The notes under the pieces were generated by a model, which ran no database searches, was not told where the DNA came from, and saw nothing but the letters and a program-made list of their open reading frames with translations. A stretch of 64,000 nucleotides of DNA from Tomocerus qinae (lineage: Eukaryota; Arthropoda; Collembola; Entomobryomorpha; Tomoceridae). Positions within the stretch are counted from its first letter, which is position 1. Each line of letters opens with the position of its first letter. Below, one piece after another: positions 51,005-62,570 of this stretch. The DNA lies in NCBI GenBank assembly GCA_020055645.1, contig CM034548.1, positions 3,348,001 through 3,412,000 of the forward strand, written 5' to 3'. Both the position numbers and the translations under genes were made by a program.

Positions 51005-51699
51005 TTTATTTAGTTATCAGAATCCAACAAGTACGGCTAGCTGTTATAGCAAAATAGAGGCAACGTTAATAATTGTATGTGTATAGTGTACGTGACTTGT
51101 CGTCTCTGTAGTTGCTTGTGTTGTGTGTACTTGCACTCAACTTGCACAAGTGCACCACACACAACTCACACACACAAAGGAGACAACAACTTCTGGCTGA
51201 GTTGCTGCTATATTTTAGCAGCTACCGAAAGTGACCGGGTGTTGGTCGTGGCCGTGGCTGTACGGCTAAATAGAAAAAATGGCAGCTGGTTGCAGGTATG
51301 GGGTCTGACGGCGTGGTAAGTTGCGACGGCATGCACGGCTAGTTAAATGGCCGTTTGGTTTATTTAGATGGCTGGCTTAGCTGGCGAAAAATCAAAATGA
51401 TGTGTAGGGGCGATTAAAATAACTTGGGGGTTAATTAATTTGTTTGGGGCTAAATTTTCTTTAGGGATGGGTCGAAATAATTGCATAAAAAATTCGATAT
51501 GGGTCAAAATTAAAAATTATTTAATGTTGGGTCTGCTTGGCTAAAAAAATTAATTTTGGGAATGGGGGAAAATGTGCTCAAAGGTAAAACAGACTCGCTT
51601 GGTTGGGGAGAAGGGGTGGAATAAGAAAGGTTTACGAGTAGACTTTTGTCCGATTTGTAAAAATTGCCCCTTTCTTACTCCGAATTGCCTGACGCATCT
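51005..51699 (-). promoter_or_regulatory. 5' leader with hairpin, no standard primer site
   Basis: Untranslated region between the 5' LTR and the first long frame. In element sense it begins AGATGCGTCAGGCAATTCGG. A typical primer-binding site starts with TGG to match a tRNA CCA end, and none is present at the LTR edge, so priming may use an offset, a tRNA fragment or another mechanism. A large imperfect hairpin with arms GTCTC/GAGAC and GTTGTGTGT/ACACACAAC spans 51102-51184 and could be a packaging or dimerisation structure (inference). Confidence 0.45.
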
Positions 51700-52349
51700 T
51701 GTAAGCAAGGCATAGATGTATGCTCAATATAATATGTCAGGGGGGAATATTATGTTAGTAGTGCTACTCGTATGGGGGATAATATTATTGCCAATGCCAA
51801 GCCATAATAATTATTACACATATGCTAGCCGCTCTCGGCTAGAAATAAAACACGTCATAGGGTACACACAATTCAGATCAATCAATTCAATACATTATTA
51901 TTATAAATCCAATAGTATAATTTATATCATATTTTACGACTGAGATGGGCCGAGATGAGAACCGATCGCGACGATACCAATTGGGACAGAATGACAACGA
52001 CGGTGACGATTGCGACTGAATGACGACGACACAGCACGATGTCCATACAACGACGATTATGGGCTTGGTCCAAACACTTTTCTTCGGGACAGAACAACAC
52101 TTCCTTTCTTCTTGACTTCTTCAGGTCCAGACCTCAAATCCGACTCCTGGTTACTTCCTGACCAAGACCTAGACTCCCACTAACTTGAGATCCAGACTTC
52201 GACTCTAGGTTCCTTCCTGATGAAAACCCAAACTCCGACTAACTCGACTAACTCCAAAACCTGTTCTTTTCCTTCCTTGCTGCTTTTCGCCCTTTCCCGC
52301 TCTCCCGGCTTTGCTCCTAAATATCTCGGCAGACGGAGTCTGCCTCTCA
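51700..52349 (-). repeat. 5' LTR (element sense is minus)
   Basis: 650 bp, identical to the other LTR except one base at 51709. On the minus strand it starts TGAGAGGCAGACTCC, forming a hairpin from GGCAGAC and GTCTGCC, and ends GCTTACA. A TATAAA lies on the minus strand at 51921-51926. A diverged 65-bp tandem duplication (52126-52190 and 52191-52255) sits upstream of it and could be an enhancer-type U3 repeat. No canonical AATAAA was seen on the minus strand. The 75-codon plus-strand frame inside is duplicated with the LTR and is not a gene. Confidence 0.92.
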
Positions 52350-52700
52350 ATATATTTGTTACGTTGAATTGTCTGAGGTTATGTTAGGTCAGCTACCCTA
52401 AGCTATATTTTCCTGATTTTCTTAATTACATTTAGAACTGGCCTTGTCTATACTCAAAGCAAGAAAATGTTTGTTTCACTCAGATTTCAGATAATATTTA
52501 TAGATTTTTATAGTTATGCATTAATGCAGAAACCTGGATCACTATTACCTTTTAAATATAAAATTTGTCCATGTGGTAGGTACTATATTATACAGATTTG
52601 TATACTATTTGATTGTATTGTATTTGACAGCATATTACAGTAAATTGTTCGTGGTTTGCATGTGTAATGTTAAAGTGGAAGTTTTTAAAAATTGTTGTTG

Positions 52701-52799
52701 AATTATCGTTTTCACTTATGTACCCCCAACGTATACCTTTGTGTACTAAATTTTACTTACGAAGGTATGCTTTGGGGTACATAAGTGAAAACATCAATT
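52701..52799. mobile_element. palindromic hairpin element, copy 1
   Basis: The 85-bp core (52708-52792) is an almost continuous inverted repeat. GTTTTCACTTATGTACCCC pairs with its exact complement at the other end, and the arms stay similar inward to a TAAATTTTA loop. Weaker pairing extends to 52701 and 52799. It has no coding capacity. A second copy lies at 59241-59336. The shape fits a palindromic miniature transposon or a microRNA-type precursor. Confidence 0.7.
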
Positions 52800-54434
52800 C
52801 ATAACTGTAATTTCTAAGCTAGTGCAAATGACAGTAAATTGTGAGCATAAGGTGCTCTGGACGAATATAGTGCACACCCAATCTATATTAGCTTCTTGTT
52901 TCGTGGCAAGTTATGCACTTACAGGTACAGCTACAAGCTATGTCTAATATGAAGGTATATGCATTAGTAGGGGCGACTGCTGCTGGCTGGTGTAATGGCT
53001 GGCCACATATTTATATGCAGTTATAAAAACTACAGACTGCACAGAAATCGTATTTAAATTTTAAATGCACACGAGAGTACCATGAAAGTTGAAAACAAAG
53101 AGTCATAAATACAATAATGCAAAATAGTATTTTAGTATAAGAGGGAGTCGTTTTTGCCAAGAAAATGTTAGATGTGTAAATGGCTGGGTATGTGAGGAAT
53201 GGCATCTTTTATAAATGGTATGCAAGATGAGGGTGATATTACTGTGTCGTTTAAATAGTTCTGTATCAGAAATAAGTACATCCCCGTCCAACTGCTAATT
53301 GCTAAGCACTGAAATGCAAAAGCATATTTACATAGGTTTATGTACATGCAAACTGCGGAAGATCTGGATTCTGAAGAGAACATTTTAAGCGTTGAGGACT
53401 GTGTGTAAGTTTGAGTTCTGTATCACCTTAAAATTCGATAAGAAAGGTTGCTTTGATTTGAATGGAGGATTCGTTTGGTTGGCAAATGTAAAAAAGGTTG
53501 AGCGGAGGAGCGCAGTCAGTGCTCTGTGCTATTTAGTCTCATCTTCCTCATATTTTTACTGACAGCACTTACTTACCCATACGGAACCTAACATAACATG
53601 ACATAACAAAACATAGCCAAATAATAGATAGTGCACATCCATTTATTTATAACATAATCTGTCAGAATACTTCAGTACCTAAACACACTCATTTGTGTTC
53701 TCTATACTATATAGTACGACAAACTGCACGGCTGACGTTGAACTTGACTGTTTTTTGTGATGATAGCGTTGATGCCTAATCATTGTGTCTGTAAATGTGG
53801 AGAACATAAAGTTATGACTATAAAATATATCCGAGGCTATTTTGACGCTTCATTATTTGGCGTAGCTGGCTCCCAACCTGCTATTCACTGTCATGTCATG
53901 CCATGCTATCATATCTAATGTAACATTATGTTTTCAGTTTTTATACCTGCCCATGATGGGCACTCCGCCTTACACAATATTTATCCCCGCACTTTTACAC
54001 AATGACTCATCTGATGATGAATAACTGCTATACGTCCTTACCCTCAATATCCAACTATTACTAATATCCACAAATGACAGAATTTGCATCGGCAATGCTA
54101 TATCATAAACCTTCTATCAATGTCTTTCGGCATAGCAGTCTGTGCAAAACAAATTAATTAGGTATTTGATTACCAAGTTTATGGTGTTACCATTTTTACG
54201 TCTTTCAGCAGAATTGCTTGGTTGCTCTTTGTTTTATCATTTATGCGACCCTAGATTGAGAATTATTGTCAATTTTAATGTTTTTCACAAGATGAATTCA
54301 GGAATTTCGTAAAGGAGGAAAAGAATGCACTATTCCATGTTGCACAATATTAATATTCATATGGTGGTAATGATCAAAACGTATCATTTTAGGCAAACGA
54401 TATGATTGGTTTAAGAATGCTTTTGGTTTTGTAG

Positions 54435-54444
54435 CAGGGTGGAG
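54435..54444 (+). other. possible microexon site
   Basis: GCTTTTGGTTTTGTAG (or TAGCAG) is followed by 10 (or 7) bases and then GTAAGTATAG, a near-perfect donor. Strong acceptor and donor so close together resemble a microexon, but may be a coincidence in AT-rich intron. Confidence 0.15.
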
Positions 54445-56337
54445 GTAAGTATAGTAGAGTGAGGAGGTATATAAGGCTCGCTATATATTAGCATCTCACT
54501 CCCTCCTTGACAGTGAGTCCGTTCATCTGCTAACTTGGAGGATCTTATATCTGTCGCTAGTAGTGTGGTTGAGAACGTTGTTTAATAATGATCTGTGTTG
54601 TTTCTGTAGTAACCGTGATGATGGGACGACATGCACCCTATAGACTCAGATATGGATATTTTTTCCTTATATATCTGTATTTAGATAAAAGTTTATGGAT
54701 GAAGGGACGCCGTTGGTTGGGATGCGTTGACTTTGAATCATATGACAAGCGCTTCTTCAATATTTAAGCAAATCTGCAGAGCGTTGATCTTTATGCATAA
54801 ATGACGATAAAAATCCGTGAGAATTTCGGCTTCTTCTGTCGACTACTGTACATGGGCTTTAGTACTGTAAATCTGATGCAACGAGAACAGATATAAAAGT
54901 ATTATGTAAATGCTGTGTAAATGCAAACCGTGGCTACACCTGTACAGACTGAGCAGAAGGATTTTATTTATTATGCAGTTTAATAGAGGTGATGTATCTG
55001 AAGTTGGCAGGCTATTGATAAGTTTTAAGTATGAGTAGTCATGTAAAATAAAACAGCGTATTGTAATGTCATGTCATAGTCTTACTTGCAAATTCGCAAT
55101 CCTTCCTAATTGTTGGATATGTTGGGAGTACAAAGCCTGCACGCTAAATGCTTCCATGTTTTTTGTCTATTTTTTCAGTCTTCGAAGTCTCTTTGTGCTC
55201 TATGTGGATCAGCTGATTTGATTAGAAAGGCCACAAGAATGAGACTGAGAATTATGTTTTTTATTGTGCATCTCCAAAGCTTCTTTCTTCCACTAAATAG
55301 TTAACTGAGCTCCTAAGGTACCTAACTGAAAATGAAGCGTGAATAATTTTCAATCAATATCACCGAGATTTTCACAAGGATCGTCTAACTCTATTACAAC
55401 TAAACTGTCTACTTTATTATGCATATAGACATCAAAATAGGTACATAAAGTAGGACCAGAGAGTACCTAGAGAGCGACAAGAACCAAATTGAGAGTTTAC
55501 ATTGACTTGACGCACGCGATAAATTGAAACCAAAGTCTCACATTAGACAAAAGTTATTTTCAATTGCATCAATACGTAGGATTTTGTCGCAACTTGATTT
55601 TGCTAAACTCCTTTGGCTAGGTAACCAGAGTCAGAGCCATCTCACAAGTTGCATCATTCATATCATGTCCCAACTTTTAGGTCGTAATCTATTGGCAACC
55701 AATTGAGAGATGGTTGGATAAGGAAGAAAGATCGGACAAAAAATATCTTATGGATTGATATATCTACATTGCACATACAGACGCAATAAATACCAAAACC
55801 ATAGAAAAGTATTAGCTGCCTAATAGTAAGTTCTTCCTGCCTTTTTCCCCTCTGCTAAAAGAACTCTAATATTTTATTAGAATTGAGTAGTAGAACGTGA
55901 GAATTGTGAATTATCAGAATCAACTCGACTGTCTGTGCAAGTGTTTTCAGCGTCCACGTCTGTGCCATGTGGTCAATTTGGGTTTGGTGAGATGGAAATT
56001 GAGATGGGACAATTCATTGTCAGTATGAGACTGTGTGAGTAAAAGACAGATCTGTTCTAGTAGCAAACCAATCCCAACTACACAAACGGAGCAGAGGATG
56101 AGACGACATAAAAAACAGAGACCAGCAGAAAAAAGGGTGCTCTGCATCATCACATAAGCTGACGACAATGTCTACTTGCTTGTACAATATTGTTTGTACC
56201 TGCCTTCGTTTAGATCTCTCTAATGTCCTTCTCATTGTAGCACTAAAATAAAGTCTTGGTTGATATCTGCTCTTCTCAACCATCCATAATATAAATAAAA
56301 GGATGAGTATTAATGTATTCACGTCTATACTGTTATT

Positions 56338-56574
56338 TTAACTCCTCAAGGACCGTAAATCCCAAAAATGCTATCTCGGGAACTATAAGTGCTATAAGGA
56401 AAACTCCTCGGATATAGACGAATCAGGGGAACCCAAGATTTTAATTTTTTGGGAAAAAAACTTTTTTGTTTGGCACTCTACGACAAAAAGACCTCGGATA
56501 TAGCCGAATTGGGCGATTTACAGATTTTGATTTTTTGAGGTTCCATATGGAACCCTGGGTCGCTGAGGAGTTAA
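56338..56574. mobile_element. TTAA-flanked miniature element, piggyBac-like
   Basis: TTAA sits on both sides (56338-56341 and 56571-56574) of a 229-bp body. Its ends are inverted: CTCCTCAAGGACC at the left and GGGTCGCTGAGGAG at the right. TTAA is the hallmark target of piggyBac-type transposases. The interior has two direct repeats around CTCGGATATAGACGAAT (about 56407) and CTCGGATATAGCCGAAT (about 56493). Each is followed by GATTTT(A/G)ATTTTTTG, at a spacing of about 86 bp. No open frame is present. The assignment rests on TTAA and inverted ends only, and the ends do not begin with the usual CCC. Confidence 0.6.
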
Positions 56575-59240
56575 GTTAAATAAGCTTGAGTGGCCCTTAT
56601 TTAAAAAAAGACAATTTTGACATGACAATTGGATGGGTTTTGTAAAGTATAAGACAAGATCGAGTGCAGTACTACACGAGGTTTAACTCCGTATTAAAAG
56701 CAGATATTAGGCAGTGAATAGTAGTTACAAGGCAAAGTGTAGTGCTGATATAATATTATGTGACCCTGGTAGGCAGAGATGAAGGCGAGTAGTATGTATT
56801 TAGTTAGGTAAAGTACCTATATAGGAATAATAATATGTACATAGTTGTGAGGATGTATAATGTAGCAGCTAGAGAGTAGATAAGTACCTAAGTGAGAATG
56901 GAGAGCAGAAATAAAAGTGCAGTAAAGTAAGTAGATAAAGTACATGAGAAACTGTGAAAAGTCGGAGAAAAAATGTGTTGGTTCTTTTTCTGATATTCTG
57001 ATCTCATGTTCTTGGGATGTGAATTGAAATCCCGTGGGACTTTTGGCCACGGAGGAGTTTTTAGGGAGACGGAGAGTGTGGACACCCTGGTGAGTGTCCG
57101 CCACATGTTAACACATGAGCTACACGCAAAAAGCCGATCAGACAACCACAGATTTGTTGCTACAGTCGTGAGATACCCCATGGCTCGCTGACATCATTGC
57201 CATTGCTATTACTGCTTCTATCTCCCTTCTTCTTGGCCACCTTTAATAATACGATGTCTCCTCATCTTCACTAATGGGGACAAAAGCCCGAACTCTTTCC
57301 ATCATTCTCCTCTGACTTGACTCCACGCTTTGGGATTAGCCAGAGCTGCCCAAATCAAAGCTTGTCGTAAAATGTCCAATTGTTGGAGTGTACGTACTAC
57401 TGTCTATTTAATTTGAAAGGAGACAAGACTTTTGTATCTACTGTTCTTCCCTGACTTAAGATATACTACAAAGCTTGTTTACCGACATCTGATACACTTA
57501 ACCACATCGCCGTGTCAAATTTAAAACGATCAGTTCACCCACAGATCAAAAGACATGCACTCACGCTGTACAATACAATATTTTACAATGGCGATTATAC
57601 TACGCTCTGCATATACTTATTCCTTTATTGTCATCCATACCATGCTATACTGCTCTTGCCAATCACCTCCATTTTGTCCTTACAGCCACTGCCGTCTACT
57701 TAACACAAATCCTGAATTTATTAACCGATACTTACAATCCAATAATATTTTATCACAGCTGCCCAAAAATTAACCTTCGCAGACTTATTTATTTTATGAC
57801 GCAAGATAGTTTCTTAAAAATATCGATTTCATTACCAAAGAAAACTTGGGTCAACAATTTCTCTATAACAAAATTATGCAATTTTAATGTAAAACCCATC
57901 GCGATCATATTTGGACGTAGCATATCCAAATAGTATAACTTAACCTATTCATTAAATATGCATTATGGTAAGTAGTGAACACAGTATTGCCTTTATCACT
58001 TTGTATAGCCCGCTTTAACACGGAAGTATATTATATTTTTCTATTCAGTGGACAGTAATAAGTTCACTGTAGATATTATTATAGTTGTATAAACTTTATT
58101 TACGAGAATAAATGCATGGTGAAGAGAGGTGACTAAGGTCACTGAATCTTGTCTCTCACATGACTCGAATTATTTTTATAGTGATGTATGTGGACTATTG
58201 GTTGTGGTTAGAACCGTTTTTCTCAAATTGGTCAAATCTCGTCAAAGTACCCAAAATGCGGATAAAATGGTCAAAATGACATGAATAATTGACTCAGTAG
58301 GTAAGCAGTATGTACTCGATTCGAGCAATTTAATTATCAAGTAAATCCGTAGATCGGATCAAAACGATACCAAATTTGAAATTAAAATAGGAAATTGCTG
58401 GTACCATAGAGAAAATGGGGTAATAACCCTTGGCCTTTTCAACAACATGGGAATAATAAAACTTTGACAATTGTATATTTTATTCTTTTCAATACCTAAA
58501 CCTCTAATTTCAGTCAGGTGTCGCAGTTTCCTGTTAAATTTATCGTTAGACAACTAGAAAATAAAAAACTTTTAATTTGATTTTTTGAAAAAACGGTCCG
58601 AATCCTAAGGCTGGTCAAAGCGTTAAAAATGGGCCAAAAGCCCAACACCGTTCAAATGCAAACATAAATATGTAATCTTTACCACCTCTAGCAGGTGGAC
58701 CTGTAAATAATGTCTACTCCAGACAGGTGCATCTCAGTATAATGTCACTTACATGATTTTCTTGCTACTTAATAAAAAAGTACTTTTTGCCCAACCTCAG
58801 TCAACATTGCCACGATTTTGAATGTAAAAATGACAAAACGATTAGATACGTAATAATGTGCAGGTAGTTTGAGTTTTACTTTGATTTATTGTTGTAGGAG
58901 GTCACTATTTATGACATGGCCATCATTTGCCTGTCCTCCGCCACAAAGATGCGATAGATCAAATAAACTCTCCCACAATTTGCTACAAGGATTGACATTT
59001 AAATCGTCTTTATTTGGTAACCTTATTAATCCTATGTATTGCCAGATGTTATTCTACTATTGATACATACAGAGATATTATACAACGTTTACAACAATGT
59101 CATGTAGAGAATAATATTGCTCATTCATTAACTGTAAGTAAACAGTGACCTAATTACCATTGAATTTATAATCAAATTATTGATATGTTTACTTATAAGT
59201 ATTTGTGTTTTCAAATTGTTATACACGAATGTACGTTATA
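56575..59240. other. gene-free AT-rich stretch
   Basis: No recognisable gene. A 101-codon plus frame at 57628-57933 has no motif. GGTCAAA/TTTGACC-like words around 58220-58280 and 58610-58660 resemble pieces of the 15.6-kb fold-back family but are too short to call. Confidence 0.5.
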
Positions 59241-59336
59241 ATTAATGTTTTCAATAATGTACCCCAACGCATAACTTCATGCGCTAAATTTAGTACATGG
59301 AGGTATGTGTTGGGGTACATTATTGAAAACATTAAT
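59241..59336. mobile_element. palindromic hairpin element, copy 2
   Basis: The 84-bp core (59247-59330) has arms GTTTTCAATAATGTACCCC and the exact complement, flanked by ATTAAT on both sides. It aligns arm by arm with copy 1 at 52.7 kb. The arms of the two copies differ at matching paired positions, so base pairing is preserved in each. If the ends are taken as ATGTTTTC/GAAAACAT, a TA duplication flanks the unit. Confidence 0.7.
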
Positions 59337-62300
59337 ATACGAATAATTCAAGTAATAGAAATATATTTTTGATAAAAATTGATATATCCTGAAAAAATAT
59401 CAAAATACTCAATCCCATTTGCTAATTGTAATTATAATTGATACAATACCCGTTAGACTAGTGTTGGAAAGGAATTGGGAACTTAGGAAGAACATCGGAG
59501 GATGGAGGAAATAAAACAGGGAGAATCTCATTGATATGTGAGCGGGTATTATTATGGGGCATAGATAGCTTGTGGAGATGTTGGGCTGGATGGTTGGAGT
59601 TAATGGATGTGACCAAAGTAAGTGCTTCGAATCAGGTTTTATGGGCTGCTGAGGATCATCGATGTGGTCCTCTTAATTGAGCTGGGTAATCCAACTGTCA
59701 CCTCCCCAGAATTATGTCAGCTCTGTCTGGGCTCGTCTGTCTGGCTACCCGCTCGCTACCCACGCAGACAGAGAAGGAGGCCAGCCAAAAGAGACCTCGA
59801 CTGCTAATCCAATATCTGCTATCCGGATGATGGCGAGCGAGAGTAGAGTGGCACACTAAACGTGCTCGCCGCTACTCCCGTCACAAATAATTTGAGATTT
59901 AACAGCCTGCCTATTGTTTATGGTCTTTAGGACAGAGCACACACTTGCACACAATGTATCCACTTTTCTTGCAATTCTCGACCCACTCACATTCGCATGC
60001 CATTAAATCAGAAGTAAACTCCGAGGAGGAATGGATTGGAAGAGTGTTCCTCGCACCGGCAATTATTAACTAGTGCTTCTTGAACACAATTAAGAAATTC
60101 ATTTTCTTGTATTTCGTGTGTATCTTCCTCCATTCTCGCCATCGCCAGTCGAACGAAGACAAGGACCAACCTCTTTTGATGGCCAATGAATTATTTGAAA
60201 CAGTCTTCCAGATTTTATTTTATTGCTCATTCTCTGACACTTCAACGGCTCCAACAAATGGCTTGGATAATTATCTAAGTAGTACCTACCTGTAAAACGA
60301 ATGCAGAGTATCTTATATAGGAAGTTGGTATACTAAAACTAAAAGCTATAGCAATTTACAAATCATAAAGAACGCCTGTGGGTGTCATAAAGTTGCTCAA
60401 GAGTGGACTAGTATTTTGCATTCAATTTTGTACTTTAAGTGCCCTTAACTACATTAAGTTGGCATTCAGAGCAAGCAACGCATTTATAGTACTTTTGGCA
60501 AATGTATAGAACTGTGGACAAAGCTTTCGGTATTTAGAATATTTTTGGCTAATCCCAAGAGAGTTGATGTGGGAGTAGAATTCGAAGGCTTGTAAAAGGT
60601 TTAAAAATGTTAAAGGATGTGTAGTGATTAAGTGCAGGCAAAGTAATGGAGCAACAGAGTTTACTGTTAACGGCAGATAAATAAGGGAGCTCAGTTTCAT
60701 CTCCTTTTTCTGTCTGACCTCAGAGGAGTTTTAGCAATGGATTTCCTCGTGACAAGGCAAAATCGTTGTGCACAAAATTAGCGTCGGATCTCACCTGGCA
60801 GAATAAGTGACTCGACTTTTGGTTGCCTATCTGAAGCTCACAGTGGAATCGCCTTTTCTGCTGCAGCCGCAACAATGGCATTTATTTATATAGCATTAAA
60901 TAAAACCAAATTGTTAGCATTTGCTTTGTGGAATGTTCTCTCTCATAATGTCACAGAGAATGAATGGAAACGAAAGGAAAGCAGAGCAAGTAAACCACCC
61001 TTTGGATAAAGAAATCTGTTATGAGAGCCCAGTCCTTCTTCTTCCCTGCCTGTCGCCTTTCTACAAATCCACAATTATCTACATAATATCTGTACTTGGC
61101 TGAGTGACGGAGTTCAGAAGATGTACATTTGTCATACACATCGTATTTAAGTAGATGAGACTGTCTCATTGTGTACTGCAGTGAATGTGTGAAGTTTAAT
61201 GGGATTCAATTGGATGATAGCGAACGGACAAACAAAAAAGTATTCTCGGAAGTTGCTCCTACTCTGCATTATGTCCCGAGTGAGTCTGCTTCGCTCTAAC
61301 CTGCCCTATGCCATTGAAATTGAGAACTGTCGAGTATTATTGTGATATCGACTCGATTTCTGCTCTCACCATTCCATTGTCTACTACTATATAGCTAAAT
61401 ATAACTGTGCTGCTCTACGTACCTACTCTGCGTAATTTGTGGCCGCATAAAAGATTTTGATTTGAGTCGAGTTGACGATGAGTTGACTCGACTTGGCCCT
61501 GCTCTTCATTATCCACTCTCTGCTTCCCATTTAAATACTACACGCTCTCATGAACTTCAAAGTTTGTCGATTTTCTCTTGTCGTTGTCTTGTCTGTCTCC
61601 TCTGACTTTTTTCCACTGTGGTCACACACAATAAAATTGCACACAAAACACACATCCTTTCCACTATATTAAAACCATTATTTTATCAGACCAGCTTCGC
61701 TGTTTGTTTGACATCACAAACGTATACATAGGTAGCATCAATAATGTTCTCGACTTACTGCTTCTATTGATCCCTAAGTACATTGTTCGTACTTTGATGT
61801 AAAGTACAATGTCCATTAGGCTTCACAAATCGTATATGTACAATTCTATAAAGGAATAAAATAGCTTAGTTCATAACCTTCCATCTATTTGCTAATGACA
61901 TAGTAAATATGTTTAAATACAATAATGGTATTGGATACCCATACACTTACATACTATTAATATTGTGGTGTCAATAATAAAAAAGAAATAACCATTTTAT
62001 TTTCTCTAAAATTGAAATTTAATATAGGATTTTCGTAGAAATTCATCGGAATGTCACTCAAATAAACAAATTCGTAATAATATTTATTATATCTTGTTTT
62101 TATTATTACTTGCAAAATTTGTCTCAGAGACAGCATCAGCTTCGGTTTGGAGCCGTCAATGAATTTAACTAGGAACCACCAGCATACGTGGCTCAATTTC
62201 GAAAGGTAGGCATCCAGATCCAGTTTAATCATTGTATTAGTTAATTTCGAAGAAATGTTAACCCGTGGTGGGCTTAGTGTTGTATGCATATACACTTGCG

Positions 62301-62424
62301 CATTGCAACAAAAAGCCGTAATGTCCATGACATAGATAGATAGACCCATACATACATGGTAGGTACAATCAGCTTTATTTATTGTGGTGATGAGTAGAAG
62401 ACAAATTTTAAAAGACTTACACAC
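59337..62424. other. gene-free stretch with a GC-richer patch
   Basis: A patch at about 59700-59870 is clearly richer in G and C. It follows an acceptor-like CTGTCACCTCCCCAG ending near 59710 and is open in more than one plus-strand frame for over 30 codons (one reads NYVSSVWARLSGYPLATHAD). Because several frames are open and no donor is clear, I do not call an exon. The rest is unremarkable. Confidence 0.4.
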
Positions 62425-62570
62425 AAGGTTGGTTTTTTCGGACGAAACTATTGCTGGCCAGGATGAAATTAGTTTTGTCCGCTTTATATCAGGACAAAAG
62501 TAGACAAAACTACTTTCCTCCAGAATAAAACTGGTATTTGCCCTAGATAAAACCAATTTTGTCCACGCCT
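62425..62570. repeat. diverged local repeat with TTTTGTCC words
   Basis: Three related units, CCAGGATGAAATTAGTTTTG (62458), CCAGAATAAAACTGGTATTT (62520) and AGATAAAACCAATTTTGTCC (62545), occur together with inverted GGACAAAA and GACAAAAC words (62492-62510). This looks like a decayed repeat or a small palindromic insert. It overlaps the start of a 199-codon minus frame (61957-62556) that has no recognisable domain and is not called as a gene. Confidence 0.35.

Larger units (their letters stand above)
47575..52353 (-). mobile_element. non-autonomous LTR retrotransposon with ATAT duplications
   Basis: Two 650-bp direct repeats (47579-48228 and 51700-52349) with TG...CA ends bracket 3,471 bp. 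ATAT lies immediately outside both (47575-47578 and 52350-52353) as a 4-bp target duplication, a size common in Ty3/gypsy elements. Minus-strand orientation follows from the purine tract AAAGGAGA abutting the 48228 LTR and from the coding strand of the interior. The repeats differ only at 47588 (T) versus 51709 (G), so insertion is recent. A CCHC Gag-like product is encoded. No protease, reverse transcriptase, RNase H or integrase was seen, and there is no room for a full pol gene, so mobility would depend on another element. Confidence 0.9.
52354..56337. other. AT-rich stretch with one hairpin element
   Basis: Apart from the hairpin at 52701-52799 and a microexon-like site at 54435-54444, no feature was supported. 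Frames of 60-71 codons on the minus strand around 53011-53383 lack motifs. Confidence 0.5.

Noticed and set aside
47579..52349. LTR element read in plus orientation
   Set aside because: The bases left of the right-hand LTR are not purine-rich, and the zinc knuckle is encoded on the minus strand. A plus-strand AATAAA in the LTR precedes the plus TATAAA, the wrong order for a U3-R arrangement.
59711..59870. GC-rich patch as a coding exon
   Set aside because: Several frames are open at once, no donor or stop-linked reading is preferred, and no family is recognised.
61957..62556. 199-codon minus-strand frame as a gene
   Set aside because: The frame is long for AT-rich DNA, but composition is irregular, no domain is recognisable, and its start overlaps a local repeat.
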